This document shows, piece after piece, positions 22,683 to 33,399 of a DNA stretch of 64,000 nucleotides. The notes below the pieces were generated by a model, which was not told where the DNA came from, ran no database searches, and was given only the letters and a program-made list of their open reading frames with translations. Within the stretch, counting starts at the first letter, position 1; each line of letters begins with the position of its first letter. The translations under genes and the position numbers were made by a program. The stretch is from assembly GCA_030052745.1 (NCBI GenBank), contig JANBVO010000002.1, positions 1,488,001 to 1,552,000 on the forward strand. Reading direction: 5' to 3'. The DNA comes from Pleurostoma richardsiae (taxonomy: Eukaryota; Ascomycota; Sordariomycetes; Calosphaeriales; Pleurostomataceae).

Positions 22683-24128
22683 ATGCCTGGAAGGGGTCGC
22701 CCGCGCTCGACAAAGGTTGCAGCTGCTCCCAAGCCCGCTGCCGCTGCCATGAGCTCCTTCACCCGTGTCTCAAAGCACGGCACCATTGGGAAGGAACTGC
22801 TAGAGAAGACCGCTTCTGTACAAATCATCACTACGTCAATTGAACCAACTACCACACCGAGAAAGAGGAAGGCGCCCGCGGCAATCGATGATGAGGGAAG
22901 CGCAACCTCCTCCACACCGGCTGTAACATCCTCCTCCAAACGGCAACGCCGTGGCGAAGGCAACCCCAACCTGAAGAAAGCCTCTTCTGTCCTGCGCAGA
23001 AGGACTCACCGCACCGCCGAGCCTTCCTCATCCGACGCCGAATCTTCGGACACGCAGCAGGCAGGCGCCCTCCTCGAGCGCCTCAACCTGCACTCCTCTT
23101 CGCCGTCAACCAGAACCTCGTCCCCTCTCGCCGCCAGCACACCGGCCACTTCGATCCCCGACTCGGAAGACGAGGACCTCCTTGATGCTCCGCTGCCCCA
23201 GGAGCTCCTCGACCTCATCAACCTGCACGCAGCCTTCCTCAAAAGCCTAGCCCTGCACTACGCCCACAATGGCACCGGCTCACCCGTCGACCTGCGCGCC
23301 GTCTGCCCGAGCATCGCCCAATCGTGGGGCAAGAGGAAGGTCACGCTCGAGGACGTCCGCCGCTGCATCGGCGTCGTCGAGGCGAGCTCCCCGTTCTTCC
23401 TGTGCGACTACGGCCGCGGGAGGGTCTTCCTCGAGCTGCACCAGCAGCACCTGGGCGCCCCGCTCGACGAGAAGAGGCTCGGGAATGTCTTCGGGGAGAG
23501 GCTCCAGGGGCTGTGGTCGACCCGGCGCACATCGCAGTTCGACGTCGAGGGCTTCATCCGAAGCCTGCCGCTGGCGTCGGTGAAGAAGTGCGAGTCGGCT
23601 GGCAAGATCCATCCGATGCTGGCCAAGGGCCAGCGGACGCTGCAGGAGCTGAAGAACGGCATCGAGATGAGGAAGCAGGAGAAGGAGGCCAAGACGCAGG
23701 CGGCCGCCACCGCGACGCACGCAGACGGCTCCAAGATGAGCCTCCTCGACAGGATCCGCTACAAGGAGCTGCTGCAGTCGCAGAAGGTCCAGGAGGGGAC
23801 GACGCCGGAGGAGCTGGAGCGCCGGGCGGCGCTGCAGCGGGCGGAGGACATCGCGGCGGTCATCGGCATGCTGAGCATCGCGACTGCGGCGGGCCAGCAG
23901 CGCCTGTCGTTCACGATGCCCGTGCTGCTGCAGAAGCTGAAGGATTCGCTCCGGGTGCCAATCTCGAAGGAGGAGGGCGCTGCTTGCATCCGTCTGCTCG
24001 CGGGTGAGATTGCCCCTCAGTGGCTGAGGATCGTCAAGATCGGAGGCAAGGAGAACGTCGTGGTGCAGGCGGCTTATCAGCCTACTAAAGACACCATCCA
24101 GGAACGTGTCAAGGCACTGTCAGCTTAA
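22683..24128 (+). CDS. CDT1: DNA replication licensing factor Cdt1
   Basis: Single exon of 481 residues starting MPGRGRPRSTK. The N-terminal 160 residues are disordered, basic then Ser/Pro-rich, and open with an AT-hook-like GRGRPR. Around 170-300 is the middle winged-helix (geminin-binding-like) region: LPQELLDLINLHAAFLKSLA, SWGKRKVTLEDVRRCIGVVE and RGRVFLELHQQHL. From about 345 to 470 comes the C-terminal winged helix that contacts MCM2-7 (KMSLLDRIRYKE, RRAALQRAEDIAAVIGMLS, VPISKEEGAACIRLLAGEIA, then WLRIVKIGGKENVVV). Family knowledge: Cdt1 loads MCM2-7 onto ORC/Cdc6-bound origins in G1. I see no clear PIP degron, so its turnover route is open. It is convergent with MBF1 and has an MCB cluster upstream. 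Confidence 0.9.
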   Translation: MPGRGRPRSTKVAAAPKPAAAAMSSFTRVSKHGTIGKELLEKTASVQIITTSIEPTTTPRKRKAPAAIDDEGSATSSTPAVTSSSKRQRRGEGNPNLKKASSVLRRRTHRTAEPSSSDAESSDTQQAGALLERLNLHSSSPSTRTSSPLAASTPATSIPDSEDEDLLDAPLPQELLDLINLHAAFLKSLALHYAHNGTGSPVDLRAVCPSIAQSWGKRKVTLEDVRRCIGVVEASSPFFLCDYGRGRVFLELHQQHLGAPLDEKRLGNVFGERLQGLWSTRRTSQFDVEGFIRSLPLASVKKCESAGKIHPMLAKGQRTLQELKNGIEMRKQEKEAKTQAAATATHADGSKMSLLDRIRYKELLQSQKVQEGTTPEELERRAALQRAEDIAAVIGMLSIATAAGQQRLSFTMPVLLQKLKDSLRVPISKEEGAACIRLLAGEIAPQWLRIVKIGGKENVVVQAAYQPTKDTIQERVKALSA

Positions 24129-24537
24129 GATTGGTTTATGTAACGTGGAGAGTTGGGGGGAGCATGTCATCGCATGAGTCGTGCACTGCATCACTTGAAA
24201 TACCAGACGTTGGGAAGCATAGTGTTTTGTAGGCGTTAATGCACGCCTCGTCTATAGGGGTTTGAATGAGAAGACGGCTTAGATTCCCCAAAGTGCCTAA
24301 TCTGGGCCCCATGGTGAATCTCCGGTGAACCGTAACGTCATGGCAGACTCGTCAGAGCGCCTCTAATAGCGCCTCTAATACGCCCTATGCATGAGGAGAA
24401 CAACCTGTCCTCGACTCATCAATTTGCCGGATATCCCTCGAGGACCAACGACGTTCTTCCTCTCCGAAACGGAGACGACAGCCAGCTCCTCGCTCCCTGC
24501 ACCCCCGGCTCCCGCCAGCGTCTAAGTCCCTCCTCCC
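24129..24537. other. convergent intergenic region
   Basis: 3' flanks of CDT1 (plus) and MBF1 (minus). Nothing further seen. Confidence 0.6.
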
Positions 24538-25165
24538 TTACTTCTTCCGCTCGAATTTGGGCTTCCCGATGTCGGAACCCCGCAGCTTGACGTTGAGCAC
24601 GCGCTCCATGGCGGAGAGGATCTTCTGGTCGGGGGCGGCGGTGCCGCGCTCGAAGTCGGCGACGACGGTGGGCGTGGTGTTGCACTTGGTGGCGAGGTCC
24701 TTCTGCGTCATCTTGGGCTCCATCTTCTGCCGCGTCTTGGAGATGACCTCGCCGACGTCCTTGCCGACCGTCTTGGGCTTGACGATGTCGTCGCTCCGGT
24801 CGACCTTGGTCAGGTGCTGACCCTCGACGCTGGGTTTCGAGGCCTGTTGGGGTAATGATGTCAGCAGGGGAGTTTCTTGTTACCCCTTTTTCTTTTCGTT
24901 TTCCTTGCTTTTGGTCTCAGGAAACGAAGGCGGAGATGGGTGGTTGAATGGTGGCGAGGGCATAATAGATACTTGACACAAGGAGAGGGCAGGGAGAACC
25001 TACAGAGTTGCCGGCGGCGTACTTCTTCTCTGTGCCGATGACGGCGCCGCTGCGCTGGGCGGCGTTGAGGGCGCTCTTTCCTCGCACGACGGTCTCGCGC
25101 TGGGCGGCGCCGCCGCGCACCTTGCTACCAATCTTGGTGACGGTGTCCCACTCTGCGCCAGACAT
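24538..25165 (-). CDS. MBF1: multiprotein-bridging factor 1 (Mbf1)
   Basis: Two exons, 25165-25004 and 24843-24538, give 155 residues. The 160 bp intron lies exactly between the N-terminal domain and the linker ([17 protein letters not shown]). The N-terminal MBF1 domain covers about 1-75 ([19 protein letters not shown]). A Cro/C1-type helix-turn-helix follows at about 90-145 ([20 protein letters not shown], then [15 protein letters not shown]). Family knowledge: Mbf1 bridges bZIP activators such as Gcn4 to TBP, and also acts on stalled or colliding ribosomes to keep frame. Length and domain order match the family exactly. It ends with a lysine-rich tail (KPKFERKK). Confidence 0.96.
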
Positions 25166-25943
25166 CTTGATCGGTTTTTCTCGGGTTCTTTGGGTTTGAG
25201 GCTTGATGAGGTGATGCTCTGTCCGTCGAGGGAGACACTGGTGGTCTCTTCTGCGGTTCTGCTGTGGTGGATTGTGGATGTTTTGCTCGTGCGATGGTGG
25301 GGAGGTGGTCGTTGGGCGGGTGGATGTTGTGAATTGACGTCGGCGTGCTAGGTATTTAAGGCTTGTGGTGGAAGGCGATGGATGGCGGTGGAGCATCGGC
25401 GCTTGAGTCAATCGGCGTATCTCGTCTGGCTTACCTTAACCCCAGCAAAAATTGTACAGCACGGAGTTAACGTTAATGGCTGTGCGCATTCATCATTGGC
25501 GGCCTCAGCCACACCTGAGGACTGCAAAGTGGCGGATCTCGCCAGCCCGGAGATCTTCCGGCTCGGAGGTCCTGGATGTGCGGGGACCCCCTTGAGACCG
25601 CCGTCTCGGGTTTGTCCACTCAAAGGGCCGTGCCTTGCAGGACGATGCAACAAAGAGAAACCCGCGATGTCGAGTCTTTCCTCCGTAGGCGAGTGCCTAC
25701 GATGATTTCCTCACTATATATTCATTTTCCAGAGATCTCACCACATCGGACTGTCCCAAGGAAGGTTGAAGGGTTATCCAGATAATCAATAATCGGTTTC
25801 GTTCTCATGTTCAAGTCCTCACGTCTAGACTGGTTCACTCCCTTGCCCGCATGCCGCTGTCGCCTCGCGGAGTCTTTGACTTTCAAGGCAAGGAAAGTGA
25901 TTAACTCAACCAACAGAAGTCGGTCTCTTTCGAATCTCGGAAG
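25166..25943. other. divergent intergenic region
   Basis: Between MBF1 (minus) and the DUF1365 gene (plus). It presumably holds both promoters. No other gene signal. Confidence 0.55.
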
Positions 25944-27860
25944 ATGACGGCATTGTCCGAGTGGGTGCCATGGACACTTATCGGACCGCTCCTTGCCATC
26001 GTGGCCTACGGCGTCTTTGGCGGACCAGTAGACATCGTTCTCTTCAGCGCCATCTGGTTGTATACCTACCAACATGAGACCATGAAGCATCTTGCGCCCG
26101 AGCTGCTCGGGCCTGTCTTGAGAACTGCTGGCTGTTGCGTACTCGCCTTCGCCATCTTTCAACTGGCAAGATCTGCACCGGGACGTAAGTCACCGAAGTG
26201 GCCCGGGCCAGGGAAGGTCCTGCTGTTCCAGTCGAGGACGGATCACTCAAGGCTGTTCCCGAAGCGTCATTCCTTTTCGTACTCGTACCTCGTGGTTGGG
26301 ATTCCAGTCGACTGGACAGGCTGTGCCGGCGGCATGATCTCATCAGGTGTCGAGACCCCTACCAGCTTCTGGCAGTGGCTCTCCTCAGGGCCGAACCAAC
26401 GCAGGGGTTGGTATGATATTGTTGCTGCGGACTACCTCGAACGCGGGCGCGGAGAGCTTGGTCTTCGCGGGAAGTTGGACGTATATCTGAAGTCTCAGGT
26501 ATTTGCTCACTTAGCACTTCCTCTTGCTGGTGTACACTAATGTGTCCAGGGAGCTGATCCGGCAGCATATCCCCACGCTTACCTGATAACGGCTCCGAAA
26601 TTTCTCGGCTATCACTTCAATCCCGTATCCTTCTGGTACTTGTACGGCCCGGACATGTCACTGGATGCCATGATTCTAGAGGTCAACAATACATTCAGCG
26701 AGCGGCGGATGTATTTCTTGACCCCGGAAGTAGCGCCTGCAGGTCAGACCGATGTGAATTCCCCTACAAAGGCGGCTGTGCAGGCCTCTGAAAAAGCGAT
26801 CGGGGATGGCTTGCGGGCCTTCAAACAAGCATGGCCCAAGGATTTTCACGTCTCTCCCTTCAACTCGCGCAAGGGGTCGTACTCTCTGTCAGCGAACGAT
26901 CCGCTCAAGGCCATATCCGAGGGGAAGAGTCCAATCAACATTATGATTACTCTCGTGTCCTCGAAGGATCATGCAAAGCTCGTTACACGGCTCGTCGCCG
27001 ATGGCCCACCAATCGATCCGTTGACTATGAGGTTCTGGCAGAAATGCAAATTTCTCATCTCCTGGTGCTGGGTAGGCTTTGCTACCTTCCCTAGGATAGT
27101 AAAGCAGGCTGCAGTTTTGTACTTCGGGAAGAACCTGCACGTGTGGTACAGACCTGAGCCTCTCAAAGAGAGTCTGGGACGAGAAGCCGATACGACAGAA
27201 CGTCGCCTCGAAGTTTTGTTCAGGCTCTATCTGCGCCATCTTGTTGACCAGTGCAAGACCGCGATCGCAGTTCAGTACATACCAGCCGGAATCTCCGAGT
27301 CATCTACCGAGCTGATGTGTTCCCCTTCGGCTCGAGGAGACACGTCAGACTGTGCGCAGCTAGATTTCAAGGTGCTAACCCCAGTGTTCTACACGGGGTT
27401 CGTATACTACGCACACGACCTCGAGGCATTCTTCTCAGAACTGAGGGAGAACCACACGGTGTGGGTGTCACAGCCAGATCTACTACCGAAGCTCATCTTC
27501 AGAGCGCCTTCTCCTCCCTTGGCAACGTCGAGCTATCTTGACTTTGCTTGCTTCAGAGCCATACAACATCTCAGGCATAGGCCAGAGCGTATCGAGCGTC
27601 CTATGACGTCGAGTTCTGTTCCAAGCAAGACTCATGTTGTCACGGATATTAGAGGCTTCCGCATCTCGGCTATGGATGCCTACTTCCTCAACCAAGGAGA
27701 CACAAAGATCCGCCGGGCTTACAGGGACATCGTGCTGAAGCTGTTTATCGCAGAAAAAGTCGCCTTCGGCAGTGTGGCAGTTTTGGAGGCACAGCATCTC
27801 ATCCTGCGTGCATGTCTTGCGGGGCTGATATCAACTCTCGTGGGTGCGACGGCGCCCTAG
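25944..27860 (+). CDS. DUF1365 family membrane-associated protein
   Basis: Two exons, 25944-26498 and 26550-27860, give 621 residues. The 51 bp intron has a CACTAATG branch site and keeps frame (KSQ/GADPAAYPHAYL). The N terminus has two hydrophobic segments (about 10-28 and 54-74). The DUF1365 region begins near 87 (KVLLFQSRTDHSRLFPKRHS) and carries the family signatures RHSFSYSYLV, LITAPKFLGYHFNPVSFWYL and EVNNTFSERRMYFL. The second half has FHVSPFNSRKGSYSL. A hydrophobic C-terminal segment (HLILRACLAGLISTLV) could be a third anchor. Family knowledge: bacterial DUF1365 genes often sit beside cyclopropane-fatty-acid-synthase-like methyltransferases and flavin amine oxidases, suggesting lipid modification. 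The biochemical role is unknown. No such partner is adjacent here. Confidence 0.85.
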
Positions 27861-29970
27861 ATGGCTTTCCACAGCATGGACTGTGCAGGAGAACGCCAAC
27901 TCCGTCTCGGCAGCGGCCCCAGTCTCGGTTACAGCTGCATATCATCGCCCTGACACAACATATTTTGGACACCCCTGAGACTTCACTGTTTTCTTAAGCC
28001 GGCTTCTGCTGTGTGACACAGAGTCTACCGACCTTGCCTACTATTTGTAGCTCCTGTAAGGCTCGCATACATATGCTACTGAGAGACGCACTAGCAACTA
28101 TTCAAATCAACATCGTCTGGGCAATCGACAGAGTCTGATCAAGATTGGAAAGATGCCTTTTCGAGCTCATACAGCGCCCCTCGTTTCTCCGCGACTATAC
28201 AATTGGGGGATGAGATGTTTGTCCCTTCTAGCAATCACAGGGAGCACCCACTCAGACAGCCCGCTTATCCAGTTATTGGCTTTGGCGTCACCCTGTCAGT
28301 GGCCGTAGCTAGGAAGTTGGCGTTTGAGAAAATTCCTAGTCGCGGGCCATTAGTTCGAAGGTCTGAAGGGCAGACTTGCTTCATCCGCGCCTGCAGCGCT
28401 GAATATCCGCATATCCTCTGCGTCTATATGCAAGAATCGATAGTGTCTGTATAGGGTGACGGCGTGCCTAGCATTCCGCCGTTCATTAAACGCGTCCATC
28501 TCAACTGATACCAAAAAGACTGGCCAACTTCGGCACTGTTGTAGAAGCTGATATTGAGGAGAGACTGTAAGTGCTGGATCTTGGCGACAGCTGAGAAGTC
28601 CATTAAGCGCTTCAAGAAAGACAACGCCGAGCTGGTCCGCCGCTATCTATTTCAAATATACCTAGCCAAGCCCACCTGACGGCAGTCAGAACGAGCAAGG
28701 AAGAAAAGCAAAGCGGCGACCGACCAGGACTGTGTGGCTGCTTCATCCGACAAGCAAGACAGCGAAGAGCGAGACACAACCTAGCCAGGAGGTCGGCTTC
28801 TCGGAAGTTCTTTGGCGACGTCAGACTCCCTTACTAAGGATGTCGACGACGCCGTACAGTCCAAAATTAATCCTGCAAATCCAAAACTGCACTTCGTGTC
28901 AAATAGTAAGACGCCGCCAACGCCGGATCAAACACCGAGAAAAACGGCTAACCTCCTTTTACTTGCCGTTGCAGCGGCTAAGGAGCCAAAAGGAACCCTC
29001 AACTGCAGGGCGGCGAGCGTGGCTGGCCACACGTGGATGATCGCTCCTGGAAATTCCAAATAGCTGTCAAGATTGTGTTGGGGAAAGGAAAGGGCCGCTG
29101 CAGCGTGTACTGCTGGCTAGGAAGATCGACCGGCGGGATCGCGGGACGGAGACTCTCCACTTCTGATATGCTCCATGACAAATACCTAAGCTGCCCCGCG
29201 AGTGGTGGCAGCATGTTGGCTTCCAAGATCGAGTGATTCAGGTCAGAACGCACTGATCAGGAGTGCTTGCTTTTATTTCAATGCACGTCAGCCCGAACAG
29301 GAAGCCCGAAATAGTATGGGTTGAGCTGATAGCAATATTAGCCTTTCCGGGTCACTGAGCTCTTCGCGAGGATGTAACTTTTCCTGGCATCCAGTACCAG
29401 GACAAAGAAGCTTCGACGTAGCTAGAGTGGATACGGTGTGTGTGTCGAGAGCTCCATGCTGGCCGAGCTTGAGCAGCAATTAGCACCGCGCAAGGGAGCC
29501 GGTAGCTTCGCGGAGCTGCCGCGGGGTCTGTGTCATCATCATCAGGTCCGGGTCCCAACCGACGCTCCCCTTTCATCATAGCGTTTTGTTCCGTCAGCCT
29601 GCATGGGGCGAGCCCCCACCAAGCCAGCTCGTGCAGCACTGCTGCTGGAAGCAGAGTGGTGTGCGGTTCCCTATCATTGAGACGTCTCGAGCTTGGCTTC
29701 GATCGGTAGCTTGCCGTATCCTCATATACGTATATATATGTGACCACCTGGCATCCCGTTCGATCGTGTAGGAGTATCTCTTGAACTCCCAATCTCTTCA
29801 TCCATACCAGCAAGGTTTCGTTTGGTACTCGTGCGTTACTCGGACTCGCCTTAGTCGACCTCTTGCAACTCTCCTCGTTGTTCAACCTCACTGTACCACT
29901 CCGGCGCAGCTGTATCTCTGTCTCGACACCCTAAACAGCTTCGTCGTCAACACACAACCTTCCTTTCAAA
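27861..29970. other. 2.1 kb intergenic region
   Basis: Lies between two plus-strand genes. ORFs at 28203-28454, 28732-29040 and 29352-29891 (minus) show no family features. The last 150 bp contains CT-rich promoter/leader sequence of the GFA gene. Confidence 0.5.
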
Positions 29971-30697
29971 ATGGTTCTCACGGGACACTGCCTCTGCAAG
30001 GCCGTCACTTACTCCATCGACGTCGATGCTCCCCTCCTGACCGGCTATGACCACTGTGACGACTGCCAGCGCCAGAGCGGGTCGACTTACTGTAAGCTCC
30101 AGCCCACCTCTGCCCTCCATCACAACCCCGCCCCCGCAGTGCATTCAGGCTCGTGTTGCGTCACAGGCGGCGCATGCATTGTCGCGCCGGCATAAACTTG
30201 CCGGCATCCCAGCTGGCGCTGTACCACCTCGAATGCCGCCGTCCGTCGGCCTCCTCGATCTCCTCGACCGATTGATTAGGATGCTGACGCCTGAGTGCCT
30301 CTTCCAGCTCTCGTCGCCGTCGTACCCAAGGACAAGCTCACTGTGAAGGGCCCGACCAAGAGCTGGGCCGGCCTGGGCAGCTCCGGCAAGGCCGTCCACC
30401 GCATCTTCTGCTCCGAGTGTGGGTCGCCCATCGCCCACGACCCCGACGCGGCCCCGGAGATCATCGCCATCAAGGCCGGCACTCTCGACACCGAGATCAA
30501 GAAGACCCTCAAGCCGGTGAGTCGCCAACCCCCATCAATACCGTCTATCACCCCGCACCGAGCCGGTCCGGGGCTGTAGATGGCAGGGCATTTCGCTGAC
30601 TGAGTAACCCGTCTAGGACACGGAGATCTGGACCGTCAGCAAGCTCCCCTTCTGCCAGGAGCACCTTGCTAAGCCTTTCGAGCACATGCCAGAGTAA
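29971..30697 (+). CDS. GFA/DUF636 (CENP-V) domain zinc protein
   Basis: Three exons: 29971-30091, 30308-30516 and 30617-30697, giving 136 residues. Splicing joins SGSTY/SLVAVVPKDKL and KTLKP/DTEIWTVSKLP. The zinc-ligand cysteines of the family are all present: GHCLCKAV near residue 8, HCDDCQRQSG near 29, and FCSECGSPI near 83. Family knowledge: GFA-domain proteins are named after glutathione-dependent formaldehyde-activating enzyme, but most fungal members have no proven substrate. The first intron (216 bp) is long for this locus. C-terminal helix ends FEHMPE. A typical small cytosolic protein. Confidence 0.9.
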
Positions 30698-31169
30698 GCC
30701 GCGGCGGCAGCAGAATGGCCTGCAATATGGGCTATATCTGTTCAGCTTGACTCAAAGCAGCAGTCAGGTGAAGAATTGGCGGATAATGGGGTCGTCGGTA
30801 TTTCACGGCATCACGGTTTGGAGAAATCGAACATCATAGTCTTCTCTCCAGCCAAAATCAAGATATTCAGAAAAAAAAGTATGAACATGATATACTGGGA
30901 GACAGGTCGGGTTGCAGGAGGTGGGAAAGCAGCCTAGTTATACAGGGTGAATATCATCATGCACCTTGATGGACACAGGAGCTCAGTGGTGATCACGTAT
31001 GCAACCCTTGCTAATCCTCGCACACCAACTCGTACACGTAGCACACTTCTGACATTTCGAATACTTCGTAGGTAGGTAGGTATTATCTTCTCTTCATCGT
31101 CTCATTACGTCGTTCTGCCCTCCTCAAGTTCATAGACCCTATCCTGTCGCTGCAGCAAGGTCGCCCCTA
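30698..31169. other. convergent intergenic region
   Basis: 3' flanks of the GFA gene and of the secreted-protein gene on the other strand. A TAGGTAGGTAGG run is at about 31069-31081. No gene. Confidence 0.55.
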
Positions 31170-32015
31170 CTAACAAGCAGCAGCAACCGCCAAAGCAGCT
31201 GCACCGACGAGCAAACCCGCACCAGCTCCCTTCAACACGCTCGCCCCCGAGTCGCTCGCCGTCGTCGCTGCACTCGTCCCAGCCGCCGTGCCTGATCCAC
31301 CAGCCGTCCCAGCGTTCGTCGTCGTCCCCGCGGCCCCCGAGGTGGAACCACCCGCACTGCTCGTCGATGCCGCCGTCGGCGTGGTGGTCGGTCCAGTCGC
31401 AGTCGCGGTCGCGGCCTCGCCCGTGATGGCCCCGGGGCCCTGCACCCCACTGGGTGTAAAATACAGGCTCACCGCCGTGCTGCTCGGCGCCGCATCGCTG
31501 CTGACCGTCGCGCCCGTGGTCGGCTGCACGGCGGTGTCCTCCGCCGTCACGAACAGGCTCGCGAACACGGCGGTGGGCGTCGTCGCGGCGGAGTCGGTCA
31601 GGAAGTCGCACAGGGAGTGCGACGCCGCGGAGGCGACGCTGCGGAAGAAGGCCTCGTCGCGCTCGGAGCGCTGGCCGTGCAGCTCCAGGCAGGCCTGGCA
31701 GCCGTCCCAGTCGGCGAAGTAGGACCCGCCGCACATGCACTCGGCGTGGGCGGCGTAGTCGATCGGGTCGGTGCCGTTGGGCGCGCAGAGCGTCTCGATG
31801 GTCTCGATCTCGACGCAGGGCGGGATGGGGTCCGTGGAGTGGGCGGTCGCGGGCTTGCAGACCTCGTCGGCGTAGTCGCGCCGGAGGAGGGCGGCCGCGG
31901 CCGGAGCCGACAACGCCAGGGCGGTGGCTGGGAGGGTGAGGAGGAGGAGGAGCAGCGCGCTCATGGCGGAGGAGTTTGCGATGGTTCGTGCCATTGGTGC
32001 CGCGAAGCTGCGCAT
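31170..32015 (-). CDS. secreted cysteine-containing, GPI-anchored surface protein
   Basis: Single exon of 281 residues. Two earlier methionines precede the hydrophobic signal sequence (SALLLLLLTLPATALALSA). The start could be 32015 or the Met at 31994, which gives a more compact signal peptide. A globular domain of about 130 residues follows with paired cysteines (EVCKP, PPCVEIETIETLCAPNG, ECMCGG, CQACLELHG, LCDFL) and one clear N-glycosylation site (NGT). A Ser/Thr/Ala/Gly-rich stalk leads to a small-residue omega region and a terminal hydrophobic tail (GLLVGAAALAVAAAC) typical of GPI addition. I do not recognise a named family; similar cysteine-patterned ectodomains occur widely in fungal wall proteins. 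Localisation is inferred as plasma membrane or wall. Confidence 0.78.
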   Translation of the reverse strand: MRSFAAPMARTIANSSAMSALLLLLLTLPATALALSAPAAAALLRRDYADEVCKPATAHSTDPIPPCVEIETIETLCAPNGTDPIDYAAHAECMCGGSYFADWDGCQACLELHGQRSERDEAFFRSVASAASHSLCDFLTDSAATTPTAVFASLFVTAEDTAVQPTTGATVSSDAAPSSTAVSLYFTPSGVQGPGAITGEAATATATGPTTTPTAASTSSAGGSTSGAAGTTTNAGTAGGSGTAAGTSAATTASDSGASVLKGAGAGLLVGAAALAVAAAC

Positions 32016-33399
32016 TGGCTCTCAACGGATATCGCTGGATATATGATGGTGAAGTTGATGCGCCTCAATCAGGAGACAAGAACAGAATCGGGTGTCATTT
32101 CCCTCGTAAGGGTAAACAGTGAATGACTGGGCTGGTAAAGGCATTTTGACTGCCTGCTCTGGTGCTGTGCCGCAGAACCTTATCTCCCAACGGCGCAATC
32201 GTGGAAAGCTGCCTTTACCGACTCCAGCCACGGCACCTTACCTGAAGCATCACTTGTGCTATGGAGCGCCCGGCGCACTGGCGTCTTCGGCGCTTCTCAC
32301 GATCGGAATCCTACCTAGCGAAGGATGAAGGCCCGCGCACTTTAACCGCATTGAGTCGTTTTGCTGCCGAATATCCGGTATCACCGTTGGTTTTCCGGCA
32401 GCATCATGCAGCATGGAAGTCAAAACCGAGTCATTGGCGGCACCTGGCGCCATCGCTGCTTGACGATGGGAAGGTAAGAGACGCAGAGAAACAAATGGGC
32501 AGAGTTCGAGTGTCGATCGTTTTAAGGCTGCTGCTGTACTATGTATAGAATAGTCCAGACCAATGATACAAACGCCTATGGATGGATACTGCCAAGCATG
32601 CAGGGATGTGCTCTCCTGAACTGAGAGCTCCCTATTACTGTAGTCGCTTCCTGCATAACTTTGCGAGATTCTCTACGTCTTCTTTGCTCGAGGACGAGAT
32701 ATAAATTCTTCCCTAGCACATCCCTTGAAGAGGCACTATTAAGGTAAGATAGCGAGTTCCACGAGATGAAGTTCGAGCATACGAGCTCCGAATATCTGAG
32801 CAAGGGAGTGGCAATGCCCTCTTTCGAGAGTGGCATTTCCCAGAGAACGACAATCCTGGCCTCGGAGAGCCTGTGTTCCCCATGTTTCCCACCGACTAGA
32901 CACAGCCCTACCAATGCCGATGACTCGTAAGTCGCCTGTGCCGGACGCCTCATGAACTGTCTTTGGCGGAAGGGTGCATATCGTGGCTGCGTCAGCCCAA
33001 TGACAGCAGCAGAGTCGAGTAGAGCTGAAAACCACGGCGTCGCCCAGCCTGTTGGACCCGACCACCTCACAGGGCTCGGCATGGCGACGTGGCAGCTGCT
33101 GTAACCTGCGCACGGGATCTCGCAAGTCCATAATGACAGCTGCTTTGATGCTGTTCGCCTGTGCGCAGGGTCTAGAAGCACGCGATACCAGAATGCCAGC
33201 CCGAGTCCTCGAGCTCCCGTGTATGCAACTGCTTTTCGGGTCTCTGTATAAGTAAGAGACTGGTCTCTGGCCGTGAAGGAGTGCCTTCCCATGATTTCTA
33301 GGCTTTCGATTATATCGAAGCTGAAGCTTGAGCGTTGAAACCTCTCATTAGCGTCAAGGTGCTTCAAGTAGCATTCCAATCTCCTTCCGAGTTCGTGAG
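32016..33399. other. divergent intergenic region between surface-protein genes
   Basis: About 1.4 kb between two divergently transcribed secreted-protein genes. A 267-codon minus-strand ORF at 32576-33379 is open but shows no family features, so it is treated as chance. Otherwise it is promoter sequence for both genes. Confidence 0.5.

Noticed and set aside
29352-29891. 179-codon minus-strand ORF upstream of the GFA gene
   Set aside because: No domain or promoter support; it spans the likely GFA promoter.
32576-33379. 267-codon minus-strand ORF between two surface-protein genes
   Set aside because: No signal peptide, domain or conserved motif, and mixed residue composition; it overlaps the probable promoter of the FAS1 gene. 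Most likely chance.
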